64,000 nucleotides of DNA from Cellulosimicrobium protaetiae (GTDB lineage: Bacteria > Actinomycetota > Actinomycetes > Actinomycetales > Cellulomonadaceae): the NCBI RefSeq assembly GCF_009708005.2, contig NZ_CP052757.1, forward strand, positions 62,001 to 126,000, written 5' to 3'. Of this stretch, positions 54,987 to 64,000 are shown one piece after another. Under the pieces are notes generated by a model that was not told where the DNA came from, ran no database searches, and saw only the letters and a program-made list of their open reading frames with translations. The position numbers were made by a program, and so were the translations under genes. Each line of letters begins with the position of its first letter. The stretch's first letter is position 1.

Positions 54987-56494
54987 GCACCGAGCCGACG
55001 ACGTCCCGCACCTCCCCCGGGACCGTCCCCGAGGAGGTGGACGCGGTCGTCGTCGGCGCGGGGGTCGCGGGGCTCACCGCGGCCCGGACCCTGCGCGAGC
55101 AGGGGCTGCGCGTCGTCGTGCTCGAGGCCGCGGACGTCCCCGGCGGGCCCGTCCGCGGCGGCGACCTGCCCGGGCTCGACGGCGTGCGCGTCGACCTGGG
55201 GGCAGAGTCCTTCGCCGCCCGCGGTGCGGCGGTCGGCGACCTCGTCCGCGACCTCGGCCTCGACGTCGTCGAGCCGTCGGGGGCGGGCGCGTGGGGCTAC
55301 GCCGCCGGGCGCGCCTACCCGCTGCCGCGCGCGGGCGTGCTCGGGATCCCGGCCCACCCCTGGTCCTCCGACGTGCGCCGCGCGGTCGGCGTCGGCGGTG
55401 CGCTGCGCGCGAGCCTCGACCGCGTCCTGCCGCGCCGCGTCACGGACCTGCGCACGCTCGAGACCTTCGCGCGCTCGCGCATGGGGTCGCGCGTCACGGA
55501 ACGCCTCGTGGCGCCCGTCGCGGCGGGCGTCCACTCCGCCCCGCTCGACCGTCTGGACGTCGCCGCGGTCGCGCCCGGGCTCCGTGAGGCGTTCGAGCGC
55601 GAGGGCTCGCTCGCGGGCGCGGTCGCGTCGCTGCGCGCGCTCGCCCCGGCAGGCTCGGCCGTGCGCGGGATCGACGGCGGCATGCACCGCCTCGTCGAGC
55701 ACCTCGCGGCGGGCACGGACGTGCGCGTCCGCCACGAGGTCACCGACCTGACCCACCGTGAAGCACCCCGTCGAGAAGTGGAGATCCGGCCCGGATCCGA
55801 CGCGGACAGGGGCGGGAACCCGCGTCTCGGCGGCTGGGTGGTCCGTGCGCAGACGCCCGACGGGCCGGTCGAGCTCGCCGCGCCCCGGCTCGTCGTGACG
55901 ACCCCGGCGCTCGTCGACGCGCTCGGGCCGCTCGTCGGCACCGCGGCGGACCTGCTGCCCGACCCCGAGCCCGGTGCGGACGTCCGCCTCGTCACGCTCC
56001 TGCTCCGCGCTCCCGAGCTCGACGACGCGCCGCGCGGGACGGGCCTGCTCGTCGCCCCGCCGCACCGCGACGCCGGGCGGGCCGCGCCGCCGTCGGACGT
56101 CGAGGCCAAGGCCCTGACGCACTCGACGGCCAAGTGGCCGTGGCTGCGCGAGCGCGTGCGCGCCGCCGTCGGCCCGGGCCACCACGTGGTGCGGCTCAGC
56201 TACGGGCGCATCGGCGCGACGACGGAGCCAGGGCTCGATCGTGTCGTCGCCGACGCGTCGCGGCTGTTCGGCGTCGACCTGCACGGCCGCGTGCTCGGGC
56301 ACGTCGTGACCCGCTGGAACGGCGCGCTGCCCCCGCCGACGCCCGCGTTCCGCCGCGAGGTCGCGGCGTTCGTCGAGCGGGTCGACGCCGTCCCCGGGCT
56401 CGCGGTGACGGGTGGCTGGATCGCCGGCACGGGCCTCGCGTCGATCGTCGGGCACGCCCAGGAATGCGCGCGCGGCCTCGTCGCCGAGCAGTGA
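54983..56494 (+). CDS. hemY: Coproporphyrinogen III oxidase, HemY/CgoX-type flavoprotein
   Basis: This 503-residue FAD protein has the dinucleotide motif [20 protein letters not shown] at about 20-40, [15 protein letters not shown], and a C-terminal [20 protein letters not shown] with the usual FAD-closing turn. In Gram-positive bacteria such proteins oxidise coproporphyrinogen III to coproporphyrin III rather than acting on protoporphyrinogen. A 30-residue acidic head precedes the motif. It starts at the GTG overlapping the hemE stop. Confidence 0.9.
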   Translation: MSTEPTTSRTSPGTVPEEVDAVVVGAGVAGLTAARTLREQGLRVVVLEAADVPGGPVRGGDLPGLDGVRVDLGAESFAARGAAVGDLVRDLGLDVVEPSGAGAWGYAAGRAYPLPRAGVLGIPAHPWSSDVRRAVGVGGALRASLDRVLPRRVTDLRTLETFARSRMGSRVTERLVAPVAAGVHSAPLDRLDVAAVAPGLREAFEREGSLAGAVASLRALAPAGSAVRGIDGGMHRLVEHLAAGTDVRVRHEVTDLTHREAPRREVEIRPGSDADRGGNPRLGGWVVRAQTPDGPVELAAPRLVVTTPALVDALGPLVGTAADLLPDPEPGADVRLVTLLLRAPELDDAPRGTGLLVAPPHRDAGRAAPPSDVEAKALTHSTAKWPWLRERVRAAVGPGHHVVRLSYGRIGATTEPGLDRVVADASRLFGVDLHGRVLGHVVTRWNGALPPPTPAFRREVAAFVERVDAVPGLAVTGGWIAGTGLASIVGHAQECARGLVAEQ

Positions 56495-56506
56495 GGTAAT
56501 CCTTAC

Positions 56507-56526
56507 CGGAATCCCGAAGAATTCCG
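56507..56526 (+). terminator. Weak hairpin between hemY and hemC
   Basis: CGGAAT (56507-56512) and ATTCCG (56521-56526) pair around 8 bases, next to the short palindrome GGTAATCCTTACC (56495-56507). The 174-base gap to hemC is AT-richer than its surroundings and may hold a terminator and the hemC promoter. Confidence 0.4.
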
Positions 56527-56668
56527 AGGGCAATTGCGGGCGAATTGACCTGACACATTGTCGGCACGTTCCTGACCGGGCGTCAGGACCGCGTCACTCC
56601 CCCGGACATTTCCGCCGTCGTGACGTGCGCATTTCCGTGGACCGCCGAAGTGGGGAGAGACTGGGACC

Positions 56669-57793
56669 GTGAGCCCTGCAGGTACCCCTCCCCTCCGTGT
56701 GGGCACGCGCGGCAGCGCCCTCGCGACCACCCAGACCGGCCACGTCGCCCGACGCCTCGAGGAGCTGACCGGCCGGGAGATCGAGATCGTGCGCATCCGC
56801 ACCGACGGCGACGTCCTCACCGGGTCGCTCGCCCAGATGGGCGGCACCGGCGTCTTCGTCACCGCGCTGCGCGAGGCGCTGCTCGACGAGCGGTGCGACG
56901 TCGCCGTCCACTCCCTCAAGGACCTCCCGACCGGGCACGCGCCCGGCCTGACGATCGTCACGCCCGAGCGCGAGAACCCGCGCGACGTCCTCTGCGCGCG
57001 CGGCGGCCTCACCATCGCGACGCTCCCGCGCGGGGCCCGCGTGGGCACCGGGTCGCCCCGCCGGGCCGCGCAGCTCCGCTCCGTCCGGCCCGACCTCGAC
57101 GTCGTCGACATCCGCGGCAACGTCGACACACGCCTCGCCCGCGCGCTCGGCCCCGACGCGGACCTCGACGCCGTCGTGCTCGCCTACGCCGGGCTCGCGC
57201 GGCTCGGCCGGCTCGACGCCGTGTCCGAGGTGGTCGACACCGCGATCATGGCGCCCGCCGCCGGGCAGGGCGCCCTCGCGGTGGAGGTGCGGACGTCGTC
57301 GCTCGACGACCCCGTGCTCGCGCGCGCCCTGCGCGACCTCGACCACGAGCCGACCCGCCTCGCCGTCCTCGCCGAGCGCTCGCTCCTCGCACGGCTCGAG
57401 GCCGGCTGCGCCGCCCCCGTCGGCGCGCACGCCGTGGTCGAGGAGGACGAGATCGTGCTGACGGCGGTCGTGGCACGCGTCGACGGCGCGGAACAGCTCA
57501 CGCACTCGGCGCGCGCCGCGCTCCCCGGCGGGAACGCCCCGTCGGCCGCTGCACGGTCGGGACGGGACGACGTCGCCCGCGACCTGGGCGCGCGCGTCGC
57601 CGACGCGCTCCTCGCCGACGGCGCCGCACGCCTCGCCCCGTTGCGCGAGACCGGCGGCCTCGCGACCGGGTCCCCGTCCGGCCCGGCCGCCGGGGACGTC
57701 ACGCCCACCGACGCGGCCCCCTCGTCCGAACGGGCGGTCGAGGCCGCTCGACAGCAGCTCCGCGACGGCGGCTACCGCGGCGAGACCCGATGA
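56669..57793 (+). CDS. hemC: Porphobilinogen deaminase (hydroxymethylbilane synthase)
   Basis: This 374-residue enzyme joins four porphobilinogen units. It shows LRVGTRGSALATTQTGHVAR, RIRTDGDVL, VAVHSLKDLPTG, VGTGSPRRAAQLRSVRPDL, and LEAGCAAPVGAHA, whose Cys holds the dipyrromethane cofactor. The C-terminal 55 residues after about 320 are Ala/Pro/Ser-rich and extra to the family core. The GTG start is preceded by GGGAGAG. It overlaps hemD by ATGA. Confidence 0.95.
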   Translation: MSPAGTPPLRVGTRGSALATTQTGHVARRLEELTGREIEIVRIRTDGDVLTGSLAQMGGTGVFVTALREALLDERCDVAVHSLKDLPTGHAPGLTIVTPERENPRDVLCARGGLTIATLPRGARVGTGSPRRAAQLRSVRPDLDVVDIRGNVDTRLARALGPDADLDAVVLAYAGLARLGRLDAVSEVVDTAIMAPAAGQGALAVEVRTSSLDDPVLARALRDLDHEPTRLAVLAERSLLARLEAGCAAPVGAHAVVEEDEIVLTAVVARVDGAEQLTHSARAALPGGNAPSAAARSGRDDVARDLGARVADALLADGAARLAPLRETGGLATGSPSGPAAGDVTPTDAAPSSERAVEAARQQLRDGGYRGETR

Positions 57794-58812
57794 CCCCGGG
57801 ACCCCTGCGCGACCCGTCGCGCGGCCCCGCGCCCGTCGTCCCTCCGCCGCCGGCCCGGGCGACCCCGCGAGGCGAGGCCGAGCCCGCCGGACCGGTGCCG
57901 CCCCCGGAGGTCGCGGGCAGCCCGCTCGCCGGCCGGACGGTCCTCGTCCCCCGATCGCCCGAGCGCGCCGCCGGGCTCGCCGCGACGCTCCGCGACGCCG
58001 GGGCGCGCGTCCTCGTCAGCCCCGCGATCGAGCGCGCCCGGGTCGAGGACACCGCGCCTGTGGACGGCGCCGTCGCCCGCCTCGCGCACGGCGACTTCTC
58101 CTGGGTCGTCGTGACGAGCGTCAACGCGATCGACGAGCTCCTCGCCGCCGCCGCCCGCCAGGGCGTCGACCTGGGCGACGCCGCCCGCCGGTCCCGCTGG
58201 GCCGCCGTCGGCCCCGCGACCCGCCGCGCCCTCGAAGTCGTCGGCATCCACGTGGACCTCGAGCCGACCGAGAACTCGGCCCGGGGCCTCGTCGCCGCCT
58301 TCGCCACGCTCGCCCCGGCGGACCAGGGTTCTCCCTCGGCGGACCGGGGTTCTGTCTCGGCAGGCCAGGGTTCTCCCGCGCGAGGGAGGGCCGGGGTCCT
58401 GCTCCCGCAGGGGGACCTCGCGGCTCCGACGATGCACGACGGCCTGCACGACCTCGGGTACGTCCCGCACGTCGTCACCGTCTACCGCACCGTCACGCAC
58501 ACCCTCGACCCCGAGGTCGTCGCGGCCTGGCGCGCGGGTGACGTGGACGCCGTCGTGCTGACCTCGGGGAGCGTCGCGCGCGAGATCGCGGAGCAGCTCG
58601 GGTCGCGCGACGACGTCGCGGGAGTCGCGATCGGCGACCCGACCGCCCGCGCGGCGCGCGACGTCGGGCTGCGGCTCGACGCGGTGGCCGAGCGGCCCAC
58701 GGACTCCGCGCTCGCCGCCGCACTGACCACCGTCCTGTCGGGCGCCCCGGCCGCTCTCCCGACCATCGACCCGACCGACGCTGCCGCGACCGACGAAGGA
58801 GATCCCTCGTGA
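57790..58812 (+). CDS. hemD: Uroporphyrinogen III synthase
   Basis: This 340-residue protein has the two-domain HemD form: [58 protein letters not shown], then [20 protein letters not shown] and [17 protein letters not shown] in the second half. It cyclises hydroxymethylbilane with ring D inversion. A 45-residue Pro-rich head and an inserted repeat (58316-58378) are unusual. ATGA and GTGA couplings tie it to hemC and hemB. Confidence 0.93.
   Translation: MTPGPLRDPSRGPAPVVPPPPARATPRGEAEPAGPVPPPEVAGSPLAGRTVLVPRSPERAAGLAATLRDAGARVLVSPAIERARVEDTAPVDGAVARLAHGDFSWVVVTSVNAIDELLAAAARQGVDLGDAARRSRWAAVGPATRRALEVVGIHVDLEPTENSARGLVAAFATLAPADQGSPSADRGSVSAGQGSPARGRAGVLLPQGDLAAPTMHDGLHDLGYVPHVVTVYRTVTHTLDPEVVAAWRAGDVDAVVLTSGSVAREIAEQLGSRDDVAGVAIGDPTARAARDVGLRLDAVAERPTDSALAAALTTVLSGAPAALPTIDPTDAAATDEGDPS
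58316..58378 (+). repeat. Three 21-bp tandem repeats inside hemD
   Basis: Units at 58316-58336, 58337-58357 and 58358-58378 follow CGGCGGACCAGGGTTCTCCC with a few changes and encode the repeated [21 protein letters not shown]. They fall in the linker between the two halves of HemD. The unit is in frame. Confidence 0.88.
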
Positions 58813-59843
58813 CCCACCCGCTTCCCGTCGGCCACCACCGGCCGCGCCGCCTGCGCACGAGCCCGCGCGTGCGGCGGCTCGTGTCCGAGACGCGCGTGCA
58901 CGCGTCGGACCTCGTGCTGCCGCTGTTCGTCAAGGAGGGCCTGGACGCGCCGCGCCCGATCTCGTCGATGCCGGGCGTCGTGCAGCACACGGAGGCGACG
59001 CTCGCGGACGCGGTGCGCGACGCCGCACGCGCCGGGGTCGGTGGCGTCATGCTGTTCGGCATCCCCGCCGAGCGCGACGCCACGGGGACGCAGGCGGACG
59101 CGGAGGACGGCATCCTCCAGCGCGGGATCCGGGTCGCTGTCGAGGCCGCGAGGGAGCACGCCGGCGGCGGGCCGGTCGTCATGGCCGACACGTGCCTCGA
59201 CGAGTTCACCGACCACGGGCACTGCGGCGTGCTGACCACGGGACGTGACGGGGCGATCGTCGTCGACAACGACGCGACGCTCGACCGCTATGCGTCCATG
59301 GCCGTCGCCCAGGCGAGGGCGGGCACGGACGTCGTGGCGCCGTCGGGCATGATGGACGGCCACGTCGGCGTGATCCGCGAGGCGCTCGACGCCGCCGGGT
59401 TCGACGACGTGGGCATCCTCGCCTACTCCGCGAAGTACGCGAGCGCGTTCTACGGCCCGTTCCGCGAGGCCGTGGACTCGGCGCTCCAGGGTGACCGCCG
59501 GACGTACCAGATGGACGCGGGCAACGCCCGCGAGGGCCTGCGCGAGGCGGACCTCGACCTCGCGGAGGGCGCTGACATGGTCATGGTGAAGCCCGCGGGG
59601 TCGTACCTGGACGTGCTGGCGGCGGTCGCGGAGATGTCGTCGGTGCCGGTGGCGGCGTACCAGGTGTCGGGCGAGTACGCGATGATCGAGGCCGCCGCGG
59701 CGAACGGCTGGATCGACCGGCGCGCGGCGGTCACGGAGTCGGTGCTGGGCATCAAGCGCGCCGGCGCGGACGTGATCCTCACCTACTGGGCGACGGAGCT
59801 CGCGGGCTGGCTGGACGAGAACGACGGAAGGACGCGGGCATGA
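58809..59843 (+). CDS. hemB: Delta-aminolevulinic acid dehydratase (porphobilinogen synthase)
   Basis: This 344-residue enzyme condenses two ALA molecules. It has the metal-site motif [17 protein letters not shown] with two cysteines (so partly Zn-type), the Schiff-base lysines in [15 protein letters not shown] and [13 protein letters not shown], and [20 protein letters not shown] at the start. The GTG at 58809 overlaps the hemD stop, and its 3' end overlaps hemL by ATGA. Position and length are standard. Confidence 0.95.
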   Translation: MTHPLPVGHHRPRRLRTSPRVRRLVSETRVHASDLVLPLFVKEGLDAPRPISSMPGVVQHTEATLADAVRDAARAGVGGVMLFGIPAERDATGTQADAEDGILQRGIRVAVEAAREHAGGGPVVMADTCLDEFTDHGHCGVLTTGRDGAIVVDNDATLDRYASMAVAQARAGTDVVAPSGMMDGHVGVIREALDAAGFDDVGILAYSAKYASAFYGPFREAVDSALQGDRRTYQMDAGNAREGLREADLDLAEGADMVMVKPAGSYLDVLAAVAEMSSVPVAAYQVSGEYAMIEAAAANGWIDRRAAVTESVLGIKRAGADVILTYWATELAGWLDENDGRTRA

Positions 59844-61255
59844 CGGACACCGGAGGCTTCGGGACGGCGGAGGCCGTGCAGGCGGAGAACGCGGCGCTCT
59901 TCGGCGCCCCGGGCGCGGGCGGGGCGGACAACCACGCCGCGTTCGTGCGCGCGCAGGCCGTGCTGCCGGGCGGGGTGAGCTCGCCGGTCCGCGCCTACGG
60001 GTCCGTCGGCGGCGACCCGCGGTTCCTGGCCTCGGCCCGCGGCCCGTACGTCACCGACGTCGCAGGGCGCGAGTACGTCGACCTCGTGTGCTCGTGGGGC
60101 CCGGCGCTGCTCGGGCACGCGCACCCCGACGTCGTCGCGGCGGTCCAGGAGGCCGCCGCGCGCGGGCTGTCGTTCGGCGCGCCGACGCTCGGCGAGGTCG
60201 AGCTCGCGGAGGAGATCCGCCGTCGGGTGCCCGCCGCGGAGCGCGTGCGCCTCGTGTCGACCGGCACCGAGGCGACCATGACCGCGATCCGGCTGGCGCG
60301 CGGCGTGACCGGGCGGGACGTCGTCGTGAAGTTCGCGGGCTGCTACCACGGGCACGTCGACGCGCTGCTCGCGGAGGCGGGCTCCGGCGTCGCGACGCTC
60401 GCCCTGCCCGGCTCGGCCGGGGTCACCGAGGCGACGGCGGCCGAGACACTCGTGCTCCCGTACAACGACCTCGCCGCCGTCGAGGCGGCGTTCGCGGAGC
60501 GCGGCTCCGAGATCGCGGCCGTCATCACGGAGGCGTCGCCCGCCAACATGGGCGTCGTCCCGCCCGCGGAGGGCTTCAACGAGGGCCTGCGCCGCATCAC
60601 CGCGGCGCACGGCGCGCTGCTCGTCCTCGACGAGGTGCTCACGGGCTTCCGCGTCGGGCCGAGCGGCTGGTGGGGCCTCGAGAACGCGGCCCTGCGCGGC
60701 CAGGGCGCGGACGGGTACACGCCGGACCTGTTCACCTTCGGCAAGGTCGTCGGCGGCGGGATGCCGGTCGCCGCGGTCGGCGGCCCGGCGACCGTCATGG
60801 ACCAGCTCGCGCCGCTCGGCCCGGTGTACCAGGCGGGCACGCTGTCCGGGAACCCGGTCGCGGTCGCGGCGGGTCTCGCGACGCTCCGCCTCGCCGACGA
60901 CGCGGTCTACGCGCGCGTCGACGAGGTCGCGGGAGTGCTGTCGTCGGCCGTGGGCGCGGCGCTCGACGCCGCGGGCCTCCCGCACCGCGTGCAGCGCGCA
61001 GGGTCGCTCTTCTCGGTGTTCTTCGGCGACCTCGCGGCGAGCGCCGGCGTGCGCGACTACGCGCAGGCCCAGGCGCAGGAGACGTTCCGGTACCGCGCGT
61101 TCTTCCACGCGATGCTCGACGCGGGCGTCAGCCTCCCGCCGTCGGTGTTCGAGGCGTGGTTCGTCTCCGCGGCCCACGACGACGCCGCGGTGACGCGCAT
61201 CCTCGACGCCTTCCCCGCGGCGGCCCGAGCCGCGGCCAAGGCGACCCCCGACTGA
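59840..61255 (+). CDS. hemL: Glutamate-1-semialdehyde 2,1-aminomutase
   Basis: This 471-residue PLP enzyme turns glutamate-1-semialdehyde into ALA. It shows [73 protein letters not shown] and the PLP lysine in [17 protein letters not shown]. The gene is last in the heme operon and ends before a hairpin. A longer N-terminal stretch (about 25 residues) than in the Salmonella enzyme is seen. Confidence 0.95.
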   Translation: MTDTGGFGTAEAVQAENAALFGAPGAGGADNHAAFVRAQAVLPGGVSSPVRAYGSVGGDPRFLASARGPYVTDVAGREYVDLVCSWGPALLGHAHPDVVAAVQEAAARGLSFGAPTLGEVELAEEIRRRVPAAERVRLVSTGTEATMTAIRLARGVTGRDVVVKFAGCYHGHVDALLAEAGSGVATLALPGSAGVTEATAAETLVLPYNDLAAVEAAFAERGSEIAAVITEASPANMGVVPPAEGFNEGLRRITAAHGALLVLDEVLTGFRVGPSGWWGLENAALRGQGADGYTPDLFTFGKVVGGGMPVAAVGGPATVMDQLAPLGPVYQAGTLSGNPVAVAAGLATLRLADDAVYARVDEVAGVLSSAVGAALDAAGLPHRVQRAGSLFSVFFGDLAASAGVRDYAQAQAQETFRYRAFFHAMLDAGVSLPPSVFEAWFVSAAHDDAAVTRILDAFPAAARAAAKATPD

Positions 61256-61261
61256 CGAGTC

Positions 61262-61284
61262 GCCCACCCCGGTCGGTGGTGGGC
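61262..61284. terminator. Hairpin between hemL and the converging DUF308 gene
   Basis: GCCCACC and GGTGGGC pair around 9 bases, directly between the two converging stops, so it may serve both. No T-tract. Confidence 0.6.
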
Positions 61285-61285
61285 C

Positions 61286-61879
61286 TCAGTACGTCGTGGC
61301 GCGGCCTGCCTGCTTGCCGAGCGAGCGGATCTGGAAGCCGAAGGCGATGAGCATGACGCCCCAGACGATCGCGAAGAGCGCGAGCAGCCACACGATCGAG
61401 ACCAGCCCGGCGTTGACGTTGAACAGCACGAGCAGACCGAAGACGAGGCCGAGGACTCCGGCGAACACGCCCCAGCCCCACCCGCTGCCGGGGATCTTGC
61501 GCAGGTCGAGGCTCGCGACGGTCTGGAACAACCCGTAGACCACGGCCCAGAACCCGACGATCCACGTGAGGACGATCGCGGTCTTGCCCGGCCAGACGAG
61601 CAGCACGATACCGACGGCCAGGCTGAGGACGCCCATGGTCACGAGGAACGCGGTGCCGCTGCCCGTGCCGCGTCGCCGGATGCCCTCGATGATCTCGACG
61701 AGCCCGTCCACGACCGCGAAGACACCGATCACCCAGATGACGACGGCCGCGGTCTTGTCCGGCCACGACAGCGCGACCACGCCGAACAGGATCGCGAGGA
61801 CGCCGCGGAGCACTGGCCAGTACCAGACCTGCTTCGCGGTGCTGGAGAAGGCGGTGAGGATCGGGTCCTGCGTCGTCAT
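61286..61879 (-). CDS. DUF308/HdeD-like membrane protein
   Basis: This 197-residue protein has about six helices in pairs with repeated WPGKT/WPDKT and VVDGLVEIIEGIRRR turns, typical of the HdeD/DUF308 family. HdeD is linked with acid resistance in E. coli; the role here is unknown. The start is the ATG at 61879 after a short leader (MTTQDPILTAFSSTAKQ). It is a single-gene unit converging on hemL. Confidence 0.85.
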   Translation of the reverse strand: MTTQDPILTAFSSTAKQVWYWPVLRGVLAILFGVVALSWPDKTAAVVIWVIGVFAVVDGLVEIIEGIRRRGTGSGTAFLVTMGVLSLAVGIVLLVWPGKTAIVLTWIVGFWAVVYGLFQTVASLDLRKIPGSGWGWGVFAGVLGLVFGLLVLFNVNAGLVSIVWLLALFAIVWGVMLIAFGFQIRSLGKQAGRATTY

Positions 61880-62019
61880 GGTCACTCCCCGTGCCGAGGT
61901 GACGGGCCGGCGCCCCGACGGCCTGGGCCGGTGACGCCTCCCGCTTCGCCTCCATGGAACACCCGGAAATCCTGCGTGTCGCGGCGAAGCGCGCGTTTCG
62001 CCCGCTCGGGCCGACCGGG

Positions 62020-63123
62020 TCAGGCGCGCGCCGGACGCGGCGCGAGGGCCGGAGCGGGCGCGCGCCGGCGTCGGCCCGACCAGATCACGAGGACGGCGAG
62101 CGCCAGCACGCCCGCGAACGCGAGGACCGGTCCGGCGAAGAAGGGGCCGATCCGCTTGTCGGCGACGACGGCGACCGTCGGCGTGTAGGCGACGTCGGCC
62201 GCGGCCGGCGAGAACGTGAAGTCGGAGACGATCTGCGTCCCCGGCTCGGTGAAGACCTGCTCGTGCGACGTGACGAAGCTGCCGGACGCGAGGAGCGCCG
62301 CGAGCTCGTCGGACGACACCGACCCCGGGTCGACCCGGCCGGCGAACCGCACGGTCGGCTCCTGCGCCTCGGCGGTGGCGTCGACGCGGTCGACGCGGTG
62401 GTCGGCGAGGACGTACGTGCGCGTGCTCTGCGTCTCGTCGGCGACGGCGGACATGCGCATCGGGTAGACGAGCGAGCCGCTCGGGAACGTCACCCGCAGG
62501 GGCTGCAGCGTCCCGTCGAACGCGGTGGCCTCCTCGGGCGCGAGCCGGGCCGCGACGAAGGACCACCCCTCGGCGACGTACGGGGCGAGCGCGGTCTGGA
62601 TCTCCTCGGGGAGCTGGAACCCCCGCTCCGTGAGCCAGGCGCCGAGGGCGGCGGGGTCGGTCGCGCCGAGGGTCGTGACGTCGAGCGGCCCGAGCCGGAC
62701 CTCGTCGAGGACCGCGACGCCCGCCGGAGCGCCGGCGCCGTCGCTGCCGGCGGTGCCGAATCCCAGCTCGGGCCACCACCGGTGGTCCGTGGCGACGGCG
62801 CGCGGCTGCGTGAGGTCGTCGAGCTCACGGAAGACCTGGGGGTCGGCGAGCGCGACCTCGGCCGGTGCCGGCGTGGGCAGGATCAGACCGACCTCCGGCG
62901 CGTTCGACAGGGCGTCGAGCTCGATCAGCATCGTCTCGGTCGTCCCGTCCCACTGGAGCACCGCCGCCTCCTGCGAGACCGAGGTGTCGTAGGCGGGTCC
63001 GTCGACGAGCCCGCCGCACGCGCACGCGCCGGCGGGCGGCGCCGCGACCACGGCCCCGCCCGCCAGCGCGAGCGTGGCCGCTGCCGCGCGGACCGCCCGT
63101 CGTGCTCCGGTTCCCCCGCCCAT
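62020..63123 (-). CDS. DUF2330-type exported membrane-anchored protein
   Basis: This 367-residue protein has a signal peptide (AVRAAAATLALAGGAVVAAP), followed at once by ACACGG, the N-terminal Cys cluster typical of DUF2330, and QEAAVLQWDGTTETMLIELD. The body is beta-rich with GLILPTPAPAEVALADPQVF. A C-terminal TM helix (about 325-347, PFFAGPVLAFAGVLALAVLV) and a basic tail end it. Thus most of it is outside the membrane. Function of the family is unknown. The ATG at 63123 was chosen because the signal begins just after it. Confidence 0.85.
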   Translation of the reverse strand: MGGGTGARRAVRAAAATLALAGGAVVAAPPAGACACGGLVDGPAYDTSVSQEAAVLQWDGTTETMLIELDALSNAPEVGLILPTPAPAEVALADPQVFRELDDLTQPRAVATDHRWWPELGFGTAGSDGAGAPAGVAVLDEVRLGPLDVTTLGATDPAALGAWLTERGFQLPEEIQTALAPYVAEGWSFVAARLAPEEATAFDGTLQPLRVTFPSGSLVYPMRMSAVADETQSTRTYVLADHRVDRVDATAEAQEPTVRFAGRVDPGSVSSDELAALLASGSFVTSHEQVFTEPGTQIVSDFTFSPAAADVAYTPTVAVVADKRIGPFFAGPVLAFAGVLALAVLVIWSGRRRRAPAPALAPRPARA

Positions 63124-63244
63124 GCTTGGGAGGTTAGGTGTGCGTCCCCTGCCTCGCGCGCCGAGGACCGAATCGTGATGGTGCTGTGACAGCACCGTGA
63201 TCCGGCCGCCCGACGAGCCTCCGTCGGCGCGGTGGCGGGCCACG

Positions 63245-63727
63245 TCAGGCGACGGCCGCGCTCACGCCGAGGTGGACGACGACGCCCAGCACGATCGCCC
63301 AGAGGGAGACCGCGATGACGCCCCAGACGAACACGCGGGACCGGGGCGCGCCGAACCCGACCATCGCGGCGGCGGTGACGTGGCTCGGCAGCAGGAGCGG
63401 CCCGAGGAGGCTCACGCCGGGCACGCCGTACCGGTCGAACACGCGCCGCATGCGCTGCCGCTTGGGGCTCTTCTCCGCGACGCGGTGTCGCGTGACACCG
63501 GACCTCGCGGCACCGATGAGCCAGATCACGACGGCGAGGGCGATCGCGTTGCCCACGATCCCGGCGAGGATCGCGACCACCGGGTTGACGCCGGCGACGA
63601 CGCCCAGGACCGCCGCACCCTCCGCCTCGACGTAGGGGACGGCGCCGGCGAGCAGCACCCCGACCCAGCGCAGCAGGGGCGGAAGACTCTGGGTGAGCTC
63701 CTGGAGCCCGGTGACGATGTCGGTCAT
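63245..63727 (-). CDS. Small multidrug export-like membrane protein (PF06695-type)
   Basis: This 160-residue protein has about four helices: LRWVGVLLAGAVPYVEAEGA, VVAILAGIVGNAIALAVVIW, a loop with RVFDRYGVPGVSLLGPLLLP, and VFVWGVIAVSLWAIVLGVVV. The PYVEAEGA and YGVPGVSLLGP turns match the small multidrug-export family PF06695. Transport is unproven. I chose the ATG at 63727 (MTDIVTGLQELTQ); a longer frame adds an unlikely His/Arg-rich head. Confidence 0.8.
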   Translation of the reverse strand: MTDIVTGLQELTQSLPPLLRWVGVLLAGAVPYVEAEGAAVLGVVAGVNPVVAILAGIVGNAIALAVVIWLIGAARSGVTRHRVAEKSPKRQRMRRVFDRYGVPGVSLLGPLLLPSHVTAAAMVGFGAPRSRVFVWGVIAVSLWAIVLGVVVHLGVSAAVA

Positions 63728-63879
63728 GGTGTGCCTCTCGTGTCGTGGTGCTCCTAGCCTCGCGGCGGACCTGCGGTCGGGGCAGTGCACCCCGTCACCG
63801 GGTCGGGTGGAGCCGTCACGGTGCGGGCGTGACAGGTGTCATGCCCCTGCCGTGGCGGGAGGCGACGTCGGCGGCCGGC

Positions 63880-63930
63880 TTGACCGGAATATACCCACTG
63901 GGGGTATGCTTGAGGTACCCTGGCGGGGTA
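63880..63930 (+). promoter_or_regulatory. Promoter with two CsoR-like operators
   Basis: Two G/C-tract palindromes, 63891-63907 (ATACCC...GGGTAT) and 63916-63930 (TACCC...GGGTA), have centres 24 bases apart. They overlap a promoter with TTGACC (63880-63885) and TATGCT (63905-63910) separated by 19 bases. TACCC-GGGTA sites are typical of CsoR-family repressors that sense copper or, in relatives, persulfide or formaldehyde. Confidence 0.72.
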
Positions 63931-63987
63931 TCGCGACGAGCGACCGCCGCGGTGGGCGCGACCCCGCGCCGGGACGAGGAGGACACC

Positions 63988-64000
63988 ATGACCGACACCA
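63988..64000 (+). CDS. Start of a gene cut by the window edge (probably metal-responsive)
   Basis: Only MTDT is visible. An ideal GAGGAGGA ribosome site ends 4 bases before the ATG, and the CsoR-like operators lie upstream. The gene is likely a CsoR-type regulator, a copper chaperone or a copper-exporting ATPase; the four codons cannot decide. Confidence 0.5.

Noticed and set aside
56495-56668. Remnant of chdC (hemQ)
   Set aside because: No recognisable fragment of the family in any frame of this short gap; only hairpins are seen.

Overview
The window is very GC-rich, its genes overlap tightly (GTGA and ATGA junctions), many starts are GTG, and several transcripts look leaderless. The gene content (coproporphyrin-type heme genes, an IdeR-type iron box, a GH92 mannosidase, SARP and LuxR regulators) points to an actinobacterium. 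I infer a Cellulosimicrobium/Cellulomonas-like member of the Micrococcales; the genus is a guess. I saw no rRNA, tRNA, CRISPR array or IS element.

Left edge (1-2.9 kb): the 5' part of an E1-alpha 2-oxoacid dehydrogenase gene behind a large nested palindrome, a small membrane protein, a Phd/VapC-like toxin-antitoxin pair, and a HisC/Pat aminotransferase.

Main feature (3.1-32.3 kb): an extracellular contractile injection system (eCIS) locus. A large NTPase-SARP regulator at the left and a LuxR-type regulator at the right flank a long minus-strand array. In transcription order it encodes a secreted beta-propeller protein, a DUF4255 cap, an AAA+ ATPase, two candidate effectors (one with HExxH plus EGxTE, one with a DUF4157 leader and an unknown lower-GC C-terminus), the sheath, a first tube protein, two small accessory proteins, a 1036-residue Pro/Ala-rich protein, a second tube protein, a LysM protein, a VgrG-like spike, gp25, a gpJ-like baseplate protein, a gpI-like protein, and a zinc-ribbon/TM/glycan-binding protein. 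A plus-strand toxin-antitoxin pair sits inside this array between the effectors and the sheath. Past the LuxR gene a plus-strand set encodes a membrane protein with a coiled coil, a PAAR tip and a holin-like membrane protein. Together these supply sheath, tube, spike, baseplate, assembly ATPase, cap, cargo and possible envelope anchors.

32.3-48.1 kb: an alpha/beta hydrolase paired with a small WxG-like helical protein, purB, a membrane protein bracketed by two related hairpin repeats, a Tat-exported GHL10-type glycoside hydrolase, a Nudix hydrolase, a large WXG100-like protein with a Gly-rich linker, a CoA transferase overlapping an AraC regulator, a VOC protein, a FitAB-like pair whose operator contains its own start codon, a Ppx/GppA phosphatase, and a GH92 mannosidase with a LacI-type operator candidate.

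48.4-61.3 kb: iron and heme. An IdeR/DtxR-like box precedes a siderophore ABC transporter (lipoprotein, two permeases, ATPase). Next come hemA (minus) and hemE-hemY, then hemC-hemD-hemB-hemL (plus). The set runs from glutamyl-tRNA to coproporphyrin III; chdC (hemQ) and cpfC (hemH) are not in the window.

Right edge (61.3-64 kb): three minus-strand membrane or exported proteins (DUF308, DUF2330, small multidrug export family), then tandem CsoR-like operators before the first codons of a gene that leaves the window.
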